A DNA stretch of 23,113 nucleotides from JBGPJM01 sp041485385 (GCA_041485385.1 JBGPJM010000058.1:1-23113), one strand, 5' to 3'; counted from the first letter of the stretch, positions 1 to 7,882 are shown. Notes: a model not told the origin generated them from the letters alone. Numbers and translations: made by a program.

Positions 1-201
1 ACCTGCCCTGTTTTTCTCGTCCTTTCCCCGCCTTTCTCTGCTTTTCTCAAAAACTCTCGACCCTTCTCAACATCTCTCGACCCTTCTCCGTCCCCTGTCC
101 CCACACCCCTCTTCTCTTCTGCTCACTGCTTACTGCTCACTTTTTCAGCCCCCACCCCAACCAAGCAACCACTAACCAACCCAACTCCAGACGCCACAAC
201 A
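1..201. repeat. Low-complexity pyrimidine-rich spacer
   Basis: No gene is visible here. The top strand is built from recurring C/T-rich words such as CTCTCGACCCTTCTC, followed at about 119-141 by a short tandem run around CTGCTCACTGCTTACTGC. The 17 bases at 42-58 (TTTTCTCAAAAACTCTC) recur on the reverse strand at 17204-17220, upstream of nadB. A CTGCTTACTGCT-type run also recurs there at about 16942-16972. This resembles short tandemly repeated spacer DNA rather than a regulatory or coding region. Confidence 0.7.
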
Positions 202-227
202 ACTTACATCAAAAACACCCAAAAAAA

Positions 228-323
228 GAACCTCAAAAACCCCCCAAAAACCTCAAAAAACCTCGCCGAACCTCAAAAAACCCCCATCGAACCTCAAAAA
301 ACCCACCCCGAACCTCAAAAAAC
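228..323. repeat. Degenerate 20-21 bp tandem repeat with phased A-tracts
   Basis: The word CCTCAAAAA(A)C occurs at 231, 251, 271, 292 and 313, a spacing of 20, 20, 21 and 21 bp. The A-runs therefore sit about two helical turns apart, with extra A-runs at 221-227 and 246-250. Phased A-tracts are known to bend DNA, so curvature upstream of xylA is expected. A role in transcription is inference. The array ends about 115 bp before the xylA start. Confidence 0.75.
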
Positions 324-438
324 CTCACGAAACCTCCGCACCTCATCCGCCAGGCACCCCCAGTTGCGGCCAACCCCCGCATCCCGCACACTACGCCCAC
401 CCCACACCCGCACCCCCGACCCCGTGGACCCAATCGAC

Positions 439-1611
439 ATGGCCGATGACTTCCTCCCCACCACCAAGGACAAGTTCACCTTCGGACTCTGGACCGTCGG
501 CAACACCGGGCGCGACCCCTTCGGCGCCCCCACCCGCCCCACCCTCTCCCCCGCCGAGATCGTCGAGCTCCTCGGCGAGGTCGGCGGCGTCCACGGCGTC
601 AACTTCCACGACAACGACCTCGTCCCCATCGACGCCACCGCCGACGAGGCCGCCAAAATCAAATCCGACTTCTCCAAGGCCCTCAAGAAGCACAAGATCG
701 CCGTCGCCATGGCGACCACCAACCTCTTCGGCGACCCCGTCTTCAAGGACGGCGCCTTCACTTCCAACGACGCCGAGGTCCGCGCCTACGCCCTCCACAA
801 AACCATGCGCGCTATGGAGCTGGGCGCCGAGATGGGCGCGAACATCTTCGTCTTCTGGGGCGGCCGCGAAGGAACCGAGACCGACGGCGCCAAGGACCCC
901 CTCCTCGCCGAGGAACGCTTCCGCAGCGCCCTCGACTTCCTCTGCGCCCATTCGCGCGACCGCGCCTACGACTACCGCTTCGCCCTCGAGGCCAAGCCCA
1001 ACGAGCCCCGCGGCCACATGTACTTCCCCACCACCGCCGCGTACCTGGCCTTCATCCCCACCCTCAAGTTCCCCGACATGGTCGGCGTCAACCCGGAGGT
1101 GGCCCACGAGCACATGGCCGGGCTCAACTTCTCCCACGCCGTCGCCCAGGCCCTCGGCGCCGGCAAGCTCTTCCACATCGACCTCAACGACCAGGAACCC
1201 GGGCGCTACGACCAGGACTTCCGCTTCGGGGCCGCGAACATCAAGGCGGCGTTCTTCCTCGTGAAACTGCTGGAGGACAACAAGTACGACGGCTTCAAGC
1301 ACTTCGACGCCCACGCCTACCGCACGGCCGACCGGGCCGACGTGATCGAGTTCGCCCGCGGCTGCATGCGGACGTACCTGATCCTCAAGTCGAAGACCAG
1401 GAAGTGGAACGCCGACAAGCAGGTGCGGGCGCTCCTCCGCGAGATCAACCACGACTCAAAGGACCTGGACAGCCTGTGGGCCAGCTTCAGCAAGAGCCAC
1501 GCCGAGACTCTCCTGGGCATGAAGTTCGACCGCGAGAAAATGGCCTTGAGGCCCCTCCCCTACGAGGCGCTCGACCAGCGAACCATGGAGATCCTGCTGG
1601 GGGTGGAATGA
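439..1611 (+). CDS. xylA: Xylose isomerase
   Basis: Encodes 390 residues. The enzyme interconverts D-xylose and D-xylulose (and D-glucose and D-fructose) in the cytoplasm using two divalent metals. The length and sequence fit the short, actinobacterial-type class I enzymes (about 390 residues) rather than the 440-residue class II type. Visible signatures are FTFGLWTVG near residue 13, FHDND with His57 and Asp60, WGGREG from Trp140, the EAKPNEPRG metal-ligand segment, GVNPEVAHEHMAGLNF, HIDLND and RYDQDFRFG. I chose the ATG at 439 because homology begins there; an in-frame TTG at 364 would add 25 low-complexity residues. There is no clear Shine-Dalgarno sequence. The gene stands alone, preceded by repeat-rich DNA, and no xylulokinase gene is nearby. 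Confidence 0.96.
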   Translation: MADDFLPTTKDKFTFGLWTVGNTGRDPFGAPTRPTLSPAEIVELLGEVGGVHGVNFHDNDLVPIDATADEAAKIKSDFSKALKKHKIAVAMATTNLFGDPVFKDGAFTSNDAEVRAYALHKTMRAMELGAEMGANIFVFWGGREGTETDGAKDPLLAEERFRSALDFLCAHSRDRAYDYRFALEAKPNEPRGHMYFPTTAAYLAFIPTLKFPDMVGVNPEVAHEHMAGLNFSHAVAQALGAGKLFHIDLNDQEPGRYDQDFRFGAANIKAAFFLVKLLEDNKYDGFKHFDAHAYRTADRADVIEFARGCMRTYLILKSKTRKWNADKQVRALLREINHDSKDLDSLWASFSKSHAETLLGMKFDREKMALRPLPYEALDQRTMEILLGVE

Positions 1612-1633
1612 TGGGGGTGAAGCGAGCCGACCC

Positions 1634-2239
1634 TCACGAAGCGCTGCGGACCCGGGCGGGCGCGCCGGCCCCAGGCTGCACCCCGACCGCGCCCACGGGA
1701 GCGCCGTTGTCATCGCCGGGCGCCGCGGCGGGGAGGGGTGGCGCCAGCCCCGCCTGGTACGCCGCGATCGAGCGCCGCTCCTGCCGCAGCATCCACATGC
1801 TGTGCAGGATGCGGGCCACGGCGATGCCGACAACAAAGCCGATCACGGTGGAGATGGTCGGAGAATGGCCCTTGCGCATGAGCAGGTGCTGCAGGCCCAG
1901 GGCGAAGCCGTACAGGATGGGCGCCAGCGTCATCCGCTCGAACTGCACCAGGCTGGCGTCCTTGAAGAACGACTTCTTCTTGACGTGCTTGGGCTTGTGC
2001 CGCAACAGCCGCGGCGAGTGGTTGGCCAGCCAGTGGAGCACGTAGTAGATCACCACGTCGAAACAGACGTCCGCCGCGAACGTGAGCAGCGCGATCAGCC
2101 GCTTGTCGGCGAGCCCGAAATACACCGTCGCGATGTGGATCGTGAGGGCCAGCGGCATGAGCGCGAGCACGCCGGCCATCAGGATGTTGATGTTGACGTT
2201 GATCAGGCGTCGGGAATACTGACGCTCCAGCCAATGCAT
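1634..2239 (-). CDS. Predicted four-helix membrane protein, unknown function
   Basis: Encodes 201 residues. I recognise no family. Hydrophobic segments at about residues 18-41, 48-71, 103-121 and 127-147 suggest four membrane helices. A basic cytoplasmic-looking loop (HKPKHVKKKS, about 81-90) lies between helices 2 and 3. The last 40 residues are rich in Ala, Pro and Gly and look disordered. The start begins MHWLERQYSR. It lies 61 bp downstream of the DNA methyltransferase gene on the same strand, so it may be the last gene of a ugd-methyltransferase-membrane protein unit, though the gap allows a separate promoter. Its stop lies about 20 bp from the xylA stop in a convergent arrangement with no obvious terminator hairpin. 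Confidence 0.8.
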   Translation of the reverse strand: MHWLERQYSRRLINVNINILMAGVLALMPLALTIHIATVYFGLADKRLIALLTFAADVCFDVVIYYVLHWLANHSPRLLRHKPKHVKKKSFFKDASLVQFERMTLAPILYGFALGLQHLLMRKGHSPTISTVIGFVVGIAVARILHSMWMLRQERRSIAAYQAGLAPPLPAAAPGDDNGAPVGAVGVQPGAGAPARVRSAS

Positions 2240-2300
2240 TGCGCCAATAGTATCGGCGCGGCGAACCGCGGTCCGTGGTGCGAGAGCGGCAACATGAAGG

Positions 2301-3086
2301 TTACGGGGCGTGGGCGGGTTCGCTATGGGTGGCCTGCGGCGGTCCGGCGATCCGGCCCTCGAGCCGCGCCCGCGCGATCGCCACCGCCGCGGGGTTCACA
2401 TCGCACCCGACGGCGCGCCGGCCGGCGGCGACGGCGGCGACCAGCGTCGTGCCGCTCCCGCAGCACGGGTCCAGCACCACGCCGCCCGCAGGGCAGCACG
2501 CCCGCACGAGCACGTCCAGCAGCGCCAAGGGTTTCTGCGTGGGGTACCCGGTACGCTCCGCGGCCATGTTGTTGATGGAGGGAATGTCCAGCACGTCGGT
2601 GGCCTTCTTCAGCCGGCCCTTCATGCGCTGGCTCGTGGCGGGGATCATCGGGGGATCGAAGAAATGGCGATCAGGGTCAACGCAGTAGAAGAGAATGTCG
2701 TCGTGCTTGCGGGCAAACCGCCGCGCCGACGATCCGCCCAGCCCGTACGCCCAAACGAGGTGGTTCACGAACCGGTCCTCCCCAAGCACTTCATCAAGCA
2801 GCACCCGCACGCGATGGCTCGTCCGCCAGTCCACGTGAATGAGGAGGTTGCCGGTGGGCTTGAGCGCGGGGATCGTGGCGACAAGCCGCTCGCGCAGCCA
2901 CCCGAGGTACGCCCCCGTCGAGCCGAACCGATCGTCGAAGGAGCCACCGCGGTCAGACTGCGTCTCGCCGGTGTTGAACGGCGGGTCGGCGTAGACAAGG
3001 TCAATAGACGCCACCGAGAGCGAATCCGCGAAGGCCAACCAATCCGCCAACACGGGTTCGGGCTCTTGGAGAAATCGCGTGGTCAT
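2301..3086 (-). CDS. Site-specific DNA methyltransferase, beta class (likely N6-adenine)
   Basis: Encodes 261 residues. The protein should transfer a methyl group from SAM to a base in a specific DNA sequence. The catalytic motif IV, DPPF at residues 34-37, comes before the SAM-binding motif I, DPCCGSGTT at 206-214, which defines the beta-class order. YPTQKP at about 181-186 is the segment that usually precedes motif I in this family. DPPF, rather than SPPY, favours N6-adenine over N4-cytosine. The presumed target-recognition region lies between about residues 95 and 175. No restriction endonuclease is adjacent, so it appears to be an orphan. It lies 33 bp downstream of ugd on the same strand, an unusual partner that may only reflect shared transcription. 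The recognition sequence cannot be read from the gene. Confidence 0.92.
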   Translation of the reverse strand: MTTRFLQEPEPVLADWLAFADSLSVASIDLVYADPPFNTGETQSDRGGSFDDRFGSTGAYLGWLRERLVATIPALKPTGNLLIHVDWRTSHRVRVLLDEVLGEDRFVNHLVWAYGLGGSSARRFARKHDDILFYCVDPDRHFFDPPMIPATSQRMKGRLKKATDVLDIPSINNMAAERTGYPTQKPLALLDVLVRACCPAGGVVLDPCCGSGTTLVAAVAAGRRAVGCDVNPAAVAIARARLEGRIAGPPQATHSEPAHAP

Positions 3087-3119
3087 GTTCGTGCGGCCCG
3101 GGCGGCCCAGGAGCGACTC

Positions 3120-4475
3120 CTACTGCGGTCTCACCGGCGCCCGCCCCACGGAGTAGTACGAAAACCCCAGCTCCCCCATGTGCTGGCGCCGGTATAGGTT
3201 CCGCCCGTCGAAGATCGCCCGGTGCCGCATGAGCTTGGCCATCCGCTCGAAGTCCGGGTTCTTGAACTCGTCCCAGTCGGTGCAGATCACCAGCCCGTCG
3301 GCCCCCTGGAGCGTGTCGTACATGTTGTCCACGATCGTCACGCTCGAGCCCAGCTCGTGCCGGGCGTTCTCGCCGGCGACAGGGTCGTGGGCCCTCACCG
3401 TCGCGCCCAGCCCCAGCGCCTTGCGGATGAGCGTCAGCGACGGGGCCTCGCGGATGTCGTCGGTCTTGGGCTTGAAGGCGATCCCCCAGAACGCGAGCGT
3501 CTTGCCCTGCACCCCCCCACCGCCCCCCTGGGTCTTGAAGTGCCCGGTGATCTTGTCGAAGAACAGGTCGCGCTGCCGCTGGTTCACATCGTGCACGGCG
3601 CGGTTGAGCGTCGCAGGCCGGCCGGCCTTCTCCCCCATCATGATGCACGCCAGGGTGTCCTTCGGGAAGCACGACCCGCCGTACCCCAGACCGGGGTAGA
3701 GGAACTGGTTGCCGATGCGCTTGTCGGCGCACATCCCCTCGCGGACGCGGTTGATGTCGGCACCGTACACCTCACAGAGGTTCGCCATTTCGTTGATGAA
3801 CGAGATCTTGCAGGCGAGCATGGCGTTGGAGGCGTACTTGACCATCTCGCTGGAGAGGATGTCCATGACGTGGATTGGATGGCCGTTGCGAACGAAGGGG
3901 TCGTACAGGTCGCGCATCAGCTCGCCGACGGAGTCGTTCTCCACGCCGACGACGACTCGGTCGGGCTTGTTGAAGTCGTCGATGGCCGCGCCCTCTTTCA
4001 GGAACTCGGGGTTGTTGGCGACCTCGAAAGGGATGGAGGGACCGGCCTTCTGGCGGATACGGTCGCGAACCAGGAGGGTGGTGCCAACGGGGACCGTGGA
4101 CTTGACGACGATGACCTTGGGCTTCTGGCGGGGGCCGAGGGTGGCCAGGACCGCGGCGATGTCGTCGGAGGCGCCCAGGACATACCTCATGTCGGTCTGC
4201 CCGCGGTCATCGCTCGGCGTGCCGACGCAGATGAAGATCATGTCCGTGTCGCGGTGGGCCTCGGCGGCGCTCGTGGTGAAGGTAAGCCGCCTGGCCGCGA
4301 TGTTCCGCTCCAGCAGGTCGGTCAGCCCGGGCTCGTAGATCGGGCACTGGCCGGCGCGGAGCTTGGCGATCTTGCCCTCGTCCAGGTCCAGGCAGGTGAC
4401 CTCGTTGCCGATGTTGGAAAGGCACACACCGGTGACGAGCCCCACATAACCAGTTCCGACCATGGTCAGCCGCAT
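3120..4475 (-). CDS. ugd: UDP-glucose 6-dehydrogenase
   Basis: Encodes 451 residues. It oxidises UDP-glucose to UDP-glucuronate with two NAD+, supplying precursors for capsule, exopolysaccharide or lipopolysaccharide sugars in the cytoplasm. The N-terminal NAD fold carries GTGYVG at residues 7-12. The catalytic-cysteine motif GYGGSCFPKDT places the nucleophile at Cys269. AFKPKTDDIREAPS marks the C-terminal UDP-binding domain. A closely related UDP-sugar or GDP-mannose dehydrogenase cannot be excluded, but the overall sequence fits Ugd. A glycine run (GGGGG, about residues 314-318) lies just before the C-terminal beta strand (GKTLAFWG) and looks like an insertion. An AGGAG Shine-Dalgarno (complement of 4482-4486) lies 6 nt before the ATG. 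It diverges from the methyltransferase at 4585. Confidence 0.95.
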   Translation of the reverse strand: MRLTMVGTGYVGLVTGVCLSNIGNEVTCLDLDEGKIAKLRAGQCPIYEPGLTDLLERNIAARRLTFTTSAAEAHRDTDMIFICVGTPSDDRGQTDMRYVLGASDDIAAVLATLGPRQKPKVIVVKSTVPVGTTLLVRDRIRQKAGPSIPFEVANNPEFLKEGAAIDDFNKPDRVVVGVENDSVGELMRDLYDPFVRNGHPIHVMDILSSEMVKYASNAMLACKISFINEMANLCEVYGADINRVREGMCADKRIGNQFLYPGLGYGGSCFPKDTLACIMMGEKAGRPATLNRAVHDVNQRQRDLFFDKITGHFKTQGGGGGVQGKTLAFWGIAFKPKTDDIREAPSLTLIRKALGLGATVRAHDPVAGENARHELGSSVTIVDNMYDTLQGADGLVICTDWDEFKNPDFERMAKLMRHRAIFDGRNLYRRQHMGELGFSYYSVGRAPVRPQ

Positions 4476-4488
4476 GAAGCACTCCTGA

Positions 4489-4512
4489 GGGGATGGGGGG
4501 GGCGGGGGCGGG
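4489..4512 (+). other. Potential G-quadruplex in a divergent promoter region
   Basis: The top strand reads GGGG, AT, eight G, C, five G, C, GGG, which meets the usual G3+ N1-7 four-run rule. It lies in the 109-bp interval between the divergent ugd and SAM-methyltransferase genes, 14 bp upstream of the ugd start. Folding and function are not shown by sequence alone. Confidence 0.5.
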
Positions 4513-4584
4513 AGTATAGGGGACGCCCACGGGCGCTCCAGAGCGCCGGCGCACGCCGATGCCGCCCGCTACACTCCCGCCCCT

Positions 4585-5439
4585 ATGGGCGAACGGACCG
4601 GCAGAGACAAACGGGCTCGCGGCGCGGCCCGCGCCGCCGACCGCTACGACCTCTACCAGCGCAGCGTGCAGTGCGTCGAGGCCGAGATCGGCTTCGTGGA
4701 TCACGTCTTCCGCAAGCTGCGCGGGCGGCGCGCGACGCTGCTCCGCGAGGACTTCTGCGGCACGGGCAACACCTCCTGCGAGTGGGTGCGCCGGAGACGG
4801 GCCAACCGCGCCGTAGGGCTGGACATCGATCCCGGGCCAATGGCGTGGGGGCTCAAGCACAACCTGGCCGCCCTGACGGAGGACCAGCGCTCGCGGATCG
4901 ACCTGCGGAAGTCGGATGTGCTGCACGGGGACCGGTCGGGCGAGAAGTTCGACGCGGTGCTGGCGATGAACTTCTCGTACTGGTGCTTCAAGACACGCCC
5001 GACGATGCTGGAGTATTTCGGCGCGGTGCGCCGGTCCCTCGCGCCCGACGGGGTCTTCTTCCTGGACTTCTACGGCGGGTCTGACGCGATGAAGGAGCTT
5101 CAGGAACGGCGGCGCGTCGCGGCCGACCGGAAGGCCGGCTCGCCCGGGTTCACGTACATCTGGGACCAGGAGAGGTACGACCCGATCACCGGGGACATCC
5201 GCTGCTCGATCCACTTCCGCTTCGCCGACGGGTCGGAGATCAAGCGGGCGTTCCGGTACGATTGGCGGCTCTGGACGCTCCCCGAGCTCTGCGACATCCT
5301 CGCGGACGCCGGGTTCGCGCGATCAACCGTCTACTGGGAAGGCGACGACGGCAAGGGGGGCGGGAACGGGGTGTTCAGGCCCGCCAGGCACGGAGAGGCG
5401 TGCGCGGCGTACATCGCCTACGTCGTGGCGGAGATGTAG
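4585..5439 (+). CDS. Class I SAM-dependent methyltransferase, unknown substrate
   Basis: Encodes 284 residues. The Rossmann-like methyltransferase fold is indicated by motif I EDFCGTGNTSCEW (about residues 55-67), the acidic segment GLDIDPGPM (about 78-86) that should bind the SAM ribose, and LAMNFSYWCF after a central strand (motif IV position). The later part contains FLDFYGGSDAM and WDQERYDPITG, typical of small-molecule methyltransferases. Nothing identifies the substrate. The first 20 residues are rich in Arg and Ala and may be disordered or upstream of the true start. It begins a forward run followed 47 bp later by the polyprenyl synthase gene, so a role near quinone metabolism is conceivable, but the sequence is not a recognisable UbiE or UbiG protein. 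Confidence 0.85.
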   Translation: MGERTGRDKRARGAARAADRYDLYQRSVQCVEAEIGFVDHVFRKLRGRRATLLREDFCGTGNTSCEWVRRRRANRAVGLDIDPGPMAWGLKHNLAALTEDQRSRIDLRKSDVLHGDRSGEKFDAVLAMNFSYWCFKTRPTMLEYFGAVRRSLAPDGVFFLDFYGGSDAMKELQERRRVAADRKAGSPGFTYIWDQERYDPITGDIRCSIHFRFADGSEIKRAFRYDWRLWTLPELCDILADAGFARSTVYWEGDDGKGGGNGVFRPARHGEACAAYIAYVVAEM

Positions 5440-5486
5440 CGTCACCGAGGCCGGATCCGGCCTCTCCGCGCCCCTACGCTTGGCCG

Positions 5487-6563
5487 ATGCCGCCCCTCCT
5501 GGAACTCCCCTCCGATCTTCTCCCCGTGCAGGACGTGCTGGGGGCGGCGATGGCGCGCGTCGAGAAACGCTTCGACGCGCAGCTGTGGTCCGACCTGCCG
5601 CCGGTGCGCCGGCTCTGTCAACACGTGGAGCGGTACCGGGGCAAGATGCTCCGGCCGATGCTCGTGTTCCTGAGCGCCATGGCCGCGGGCGAAGACGATG
5701 GCGACCCAGCCGGTTGGACCCCGGGCGACGACCTGGTCTCGCTGGCGGCGGTGTGCGAGATGATCCACATGGCCACGCTGGTGCACGACGACGTGCTGGA
5801 CGAGGCCGATACCCGCCGGCGCGGCTCGACGGTGAACCGGCTGCACGGCAACGAGTGCGCGGTAATCCTGGGGGACTACCTGTTCTCCGCGGCGTACCAC
5901 CTGTGCTCGTCGATCTCCGGGGAGGCCGGGCGCCAGGCCGCCCTGCTGATCGGCAAGACCGGGATGACGCTGTGCGCCGGAGAGCTGCTGCAGCTGCACC
6001 ACCGGGAGGACTACTCGATCGACGAAGAGACGTACTTCGAGATCGTGCGCCGAAAGACGGCGTCGCTGATCGCCGCGGCGTGCAGGTTGGGGGCGATGCA
6101 CGCGCGGGACGGGCTCAACGGCGCGGGGGGCGGGGGCGCGGGAGGAGGGGGCGGAGAGTCGCCGGCGGACAGGCTGCACGAGTTCGGCCTTAAGCTCGGC
6201 ATCGCCTTCCAGATCCAGGACGACCTGCTGGACCTGACGAGCAGCCAGACCGTGGTGGGCAAATCTGTGGGGAAGGACGTCGAGCTGGGCAAGCTCACGC
6301 TCCCGCTGATCCATCATCTGGCGGCGGCGGCGCCGCTGAGCCGCGGGCGCACGCTGGACCTGCTCTCCCAGCCCGAGTTCCGCACGCAGGCCCCGCCGGT
6401 GCTGCTGGAAGCGCTGGAGCAGACGGGCTCGATCGCGCACGCGCGCAAGACGGCACGCGGGCTGGTGGAGCGGGCGAAGCAGGAACTGGAGTCGCTGGCC
6501 GACGGGCCGGGCCGGCGCTTCCTGCGGGCCATGGCCGATGCCGTGGTGGATCGATCGTTCTGA
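5487..6563 (+). CDS. Polyprenyl (trans-isoprenyl) diphosphate synthase
   Basis: Encodes 358 residues. It condenses isopentenyl diphosphate units onto an allylic diphosphate to make a long-chain polyprenyl diphosphate, probably for quinone side chains or cell-wall carriers. The first aspartate-rich motif is DDVLD at residues 101-105, followed by the RRR and GSTVNRLHGN region. The second is DDLLD at 245-249 within AFQIQDDLLDLT. KTASLI precedes the helix bearing the second motif. Chain length cannot be decided with certainty. A glycine-rich stretch (about residues 211-224) interrupts the loop before the second motif and is absent from the usual family pattern. I chose the ATG at 5487 because homology starts soon after; an upstream in-frame start would overlap the methyltransferase. 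The asd start lies 19 bp downstream. Confidence 0.93.
   Translation: MPPLLELPSDLLPVQDVLGAAMARVEKRFDAQLWSDLPPVRRLCQHVERYRGKMLRPMLVFLSAMAAGEDDGDPAGWTPGDDLVSLAAVCEMIHMATLVHDDVLDEADTRRRGSTVNRLHGNECAVILGDYLFSAAYHLCSSISGEAGRQAALLIGKTGMTLCAGELLQLHHREDYSIDEETYFEIVRRKTASLIAAACRLGAMHARDGLNGAGGGGAGGGGGESPADRLHEFGLKLGIAFQIQDDLLDLTSSQTVVGKSVGKDVELGKLTLPLIHHLAAAAPLSRGRTLDLLSQPEFRTQAPPVLLEALEQTGSIAHARKTARGLVERAKQELESLADGPGRRFLRAMADAVVDRSF
6125..6151 (+). other. Potential G-quadruplex inside the polyprenyl synthase gene
   Basis: The sense strand has G-runs of 6, 5, 3 and 5 separated by C, CGC and AGGA. It encodes the glycine-rich insert of the enzyme. The run pattern satisfies the standard G-quadruplex rule, so an mRNA or DNA quadruplex is possible but not shown. 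Confidence 0.5.
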
Positions 6564-6582
6564 AACAAGGGATGCGACCGGA

Positions 6583-7659
6583 ATGAGCACGAAGCCTTCG
6601 ATTGCGGTGGTGGGTGCTACGGGCGCCGTGGGACGCGAGATGCTGACCGTGCTCGAGCAGCGGGAGTTCCCGTGTTCGTCGCTGCGGGTGCTGGCGTCGC
6701 CCAAGTCGGCCGGCTCGACGCTGGAGTTCGGTGGCCGGCGCGTGACGGTCGAGCCGATGGAGGCCGGGGCCCTGGAGGGGGTGGACATCGCGCTCTTCTC
6801 CGCCGGGAGCGGCGTCTCGAAGCAGTTCGCCCCGCCCGCCGCGAGGTCGGGCACCGTGGTGATCGATAACTCCTCGGCGTTCCGCATGGACGACGGCGTG
6901 CCGCTGGTGGTGCCCGAGGTGAACCCGGAGGCGATGGCCGGCCTGATTGCGGCGCGTCGCGCCTCCCGCGGCAAGCCGGCGGGAGGCATTATCGCCAACC
7001 CCAACTGCTCCGCGATCATCATGCTGGTGGCCCTCACGCCGCTGCGCCGGGCCTTCGGGATCGAGCGCATCATCGTCTCGACGTACCAGGCCGCGTCGGG
7101 GGCCGGCGCCAGGGGAATGGCGGAGCTGGAGTCGCAAACCAGGGCGGTGATGGCGGGCGGCCCGGCGGTCCCCGAGTTCTTCCACGAGCCCTACGCCTTC
7201 AACCTGTTCAGCCATAACACGCCGATCGACCCCGAATCGGGGCTGAATGTCGAAGAGCGGAAGATGATCGACGAGACGCGGAGGATCTGGAACGACGCAG
7301 CGGTGCGCCTGTCGCCGACGTGCATCCGCGTGCCGGTCCTCCGCGCGCACTCGGAGTCGATCCACGTCCGCCTGCGTCATCCGGCGACGACCGCCCGGCT
7401 GCGAGAGGTGCTCGCGGCGGCTCCCGGCGTGAAGATTGTCGACGAACGAGCCACCAATCGCTTCCCCACGCCCCTGAAGGCCTCCGGCGGCGATGATGTA
7501 CTCGTTGGTCGGATCCGCCCGTCCGCGGGCGAGGCGGAATCTGACCGCGACCTGGGGGACCCGTACACCGAGTTCGATCTGTTCGTGTGCGGTGACCAGC
7601 TCCGGAAGGGAGCCGCTCTGAACGCCGTCCAAATCGCCGAGATGCTGATAATCCCTTAA
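6583..7659 (+). CDS. asd: Aspartate-semialdehyde dehydrogenase
   Basis: Encodes 358 residues. It reduces aspartyl phosphate to aspartate semialdehyde with NADPH, the branch point for lysine/diaminopimelate, threonine and methionine synthesis. GATGAVGREM (residues 11-20) is the NADP-binding loop. The catalytic cysteine is Cys142 in NPNCSAI. STYQAASGAGARGMAEL is the typical substrate-binding segment, and RVPVLRAHSESIHV carries the conserved active-site histidine region. The ATG at 6583 was chosen because it gives the usual N-terminus (MSTKPSIAVVGATG). The gene follows the polyprenyl synthase closely and is probably cotranscribed, although the pathways differ. A dyad follows the stop. Confidence 0.96.
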   Translation: MSTKPSIAVVGATGAVGREMLTVLEQREFPCSSLRVLASPKSAGSTLEFGGRRVTVEPMEAGALEGVDIALFSAGSGVSKQFAPPAARSGTVVIDNSSAFRMDDGVPLVVPEVNPEAMAGLIAARRASRGKPAGGIIANPNCSAIIMLVALTPLRRAFGIERIIVSTYQAASGAGARGMAELESQTRAVMAGGPAVPEFFHEPYAFNLFSHNTPIDPESGLNVEERKMIDETRRIWNDAAVRLSPTCIRVPVLRAHSESIHVRLRHPATTARLREVLAAAPGVKIVDERATNRFPTPLKASGGDDVLVGRIRPSAGEAESDRDLGDPYTEFDLFVCGDQLRKGAALNAVQIAEMLIIP

Positions 7660-7668
7660 ATAGGGTCT

Positions 7669-7692
7669 TAACTTCACGATCTGATGAAGTTA
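7669..7692. promoter_or_regulatory. 8-bp dyad after asd
   Basis: TAACTTCA and TGAAGTTA form a perfect 8-bp inverted repeat around an 8-nt loop, starting 10 bp after the asd stop. There is no T-run after it, so it is a weak candidate for an intrinsic terminator. It may instead be a protein-binding site for the downstream PEP-CTERM gene. Confidence 0.35.
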
Positions 7693-7758
7693 CGGGACCT
7701 CGATCATCTCTCTAAACCATTTGCTGATAAAAACTTACCGCTCATCAAGCGGGGAAGG

Positions 7759-7791
7759 TTGTTTCCGCATTCTCTTGGGGATATATTCCCC
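7759..7791 (+). promoter_or_regulatory. Candidate sigma-70-type promoter overlapped by a dyad
   Basis: TTGTTT (7759-7764) and TATATT (7782-7787) are separated by 17 bp and resemble -35 and -10 boxes. The -10 box sits inside the inverted repeat GGGGA-TATAT-TCCCC (7777-7791), an arrangement suited to repression at the -10 box. A second small dyad, CCGCT-CATCA-AGCGG, lies just upstream at 7738-7752. The interval 7660-7882 is more A/T-rich than its surroundings and contains no gene. The promoter assignment is inference. Confidence 0.4.
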
Positions 7792-7882
7792 TCTTAAGGT
7801 CATAATACTCCCGCTGCAACGGCGGCAAACCTTTAAGACTTCGCATTTTCTACGCCCTGAATAGGGGCAACGGCAGGAACAA

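Noticed and set aside
231..323. CRISPR array
   Set aside because: The spacing is regular, but repeats are only about 11 bp with 20-21 bp period, there are no unique spacers of usual size, and no cas genes are present.
3222..5084. Very long open frame on the forward strand opposite ugd
   Set aside because: It is antisense to a clearly recognised enzyme and then runs through the 4585 gene in another frame; its translation is Arg/Gly/His-rich without motifs. High GC suppresses stops in shadow frames.
6295..7677. 460-codon open frame on the reverse strand opposite asd
   Set aside because: Antisense to asd and the polyprenyl synthase gene, with His/Arg/Pro-biased translation and no family features.
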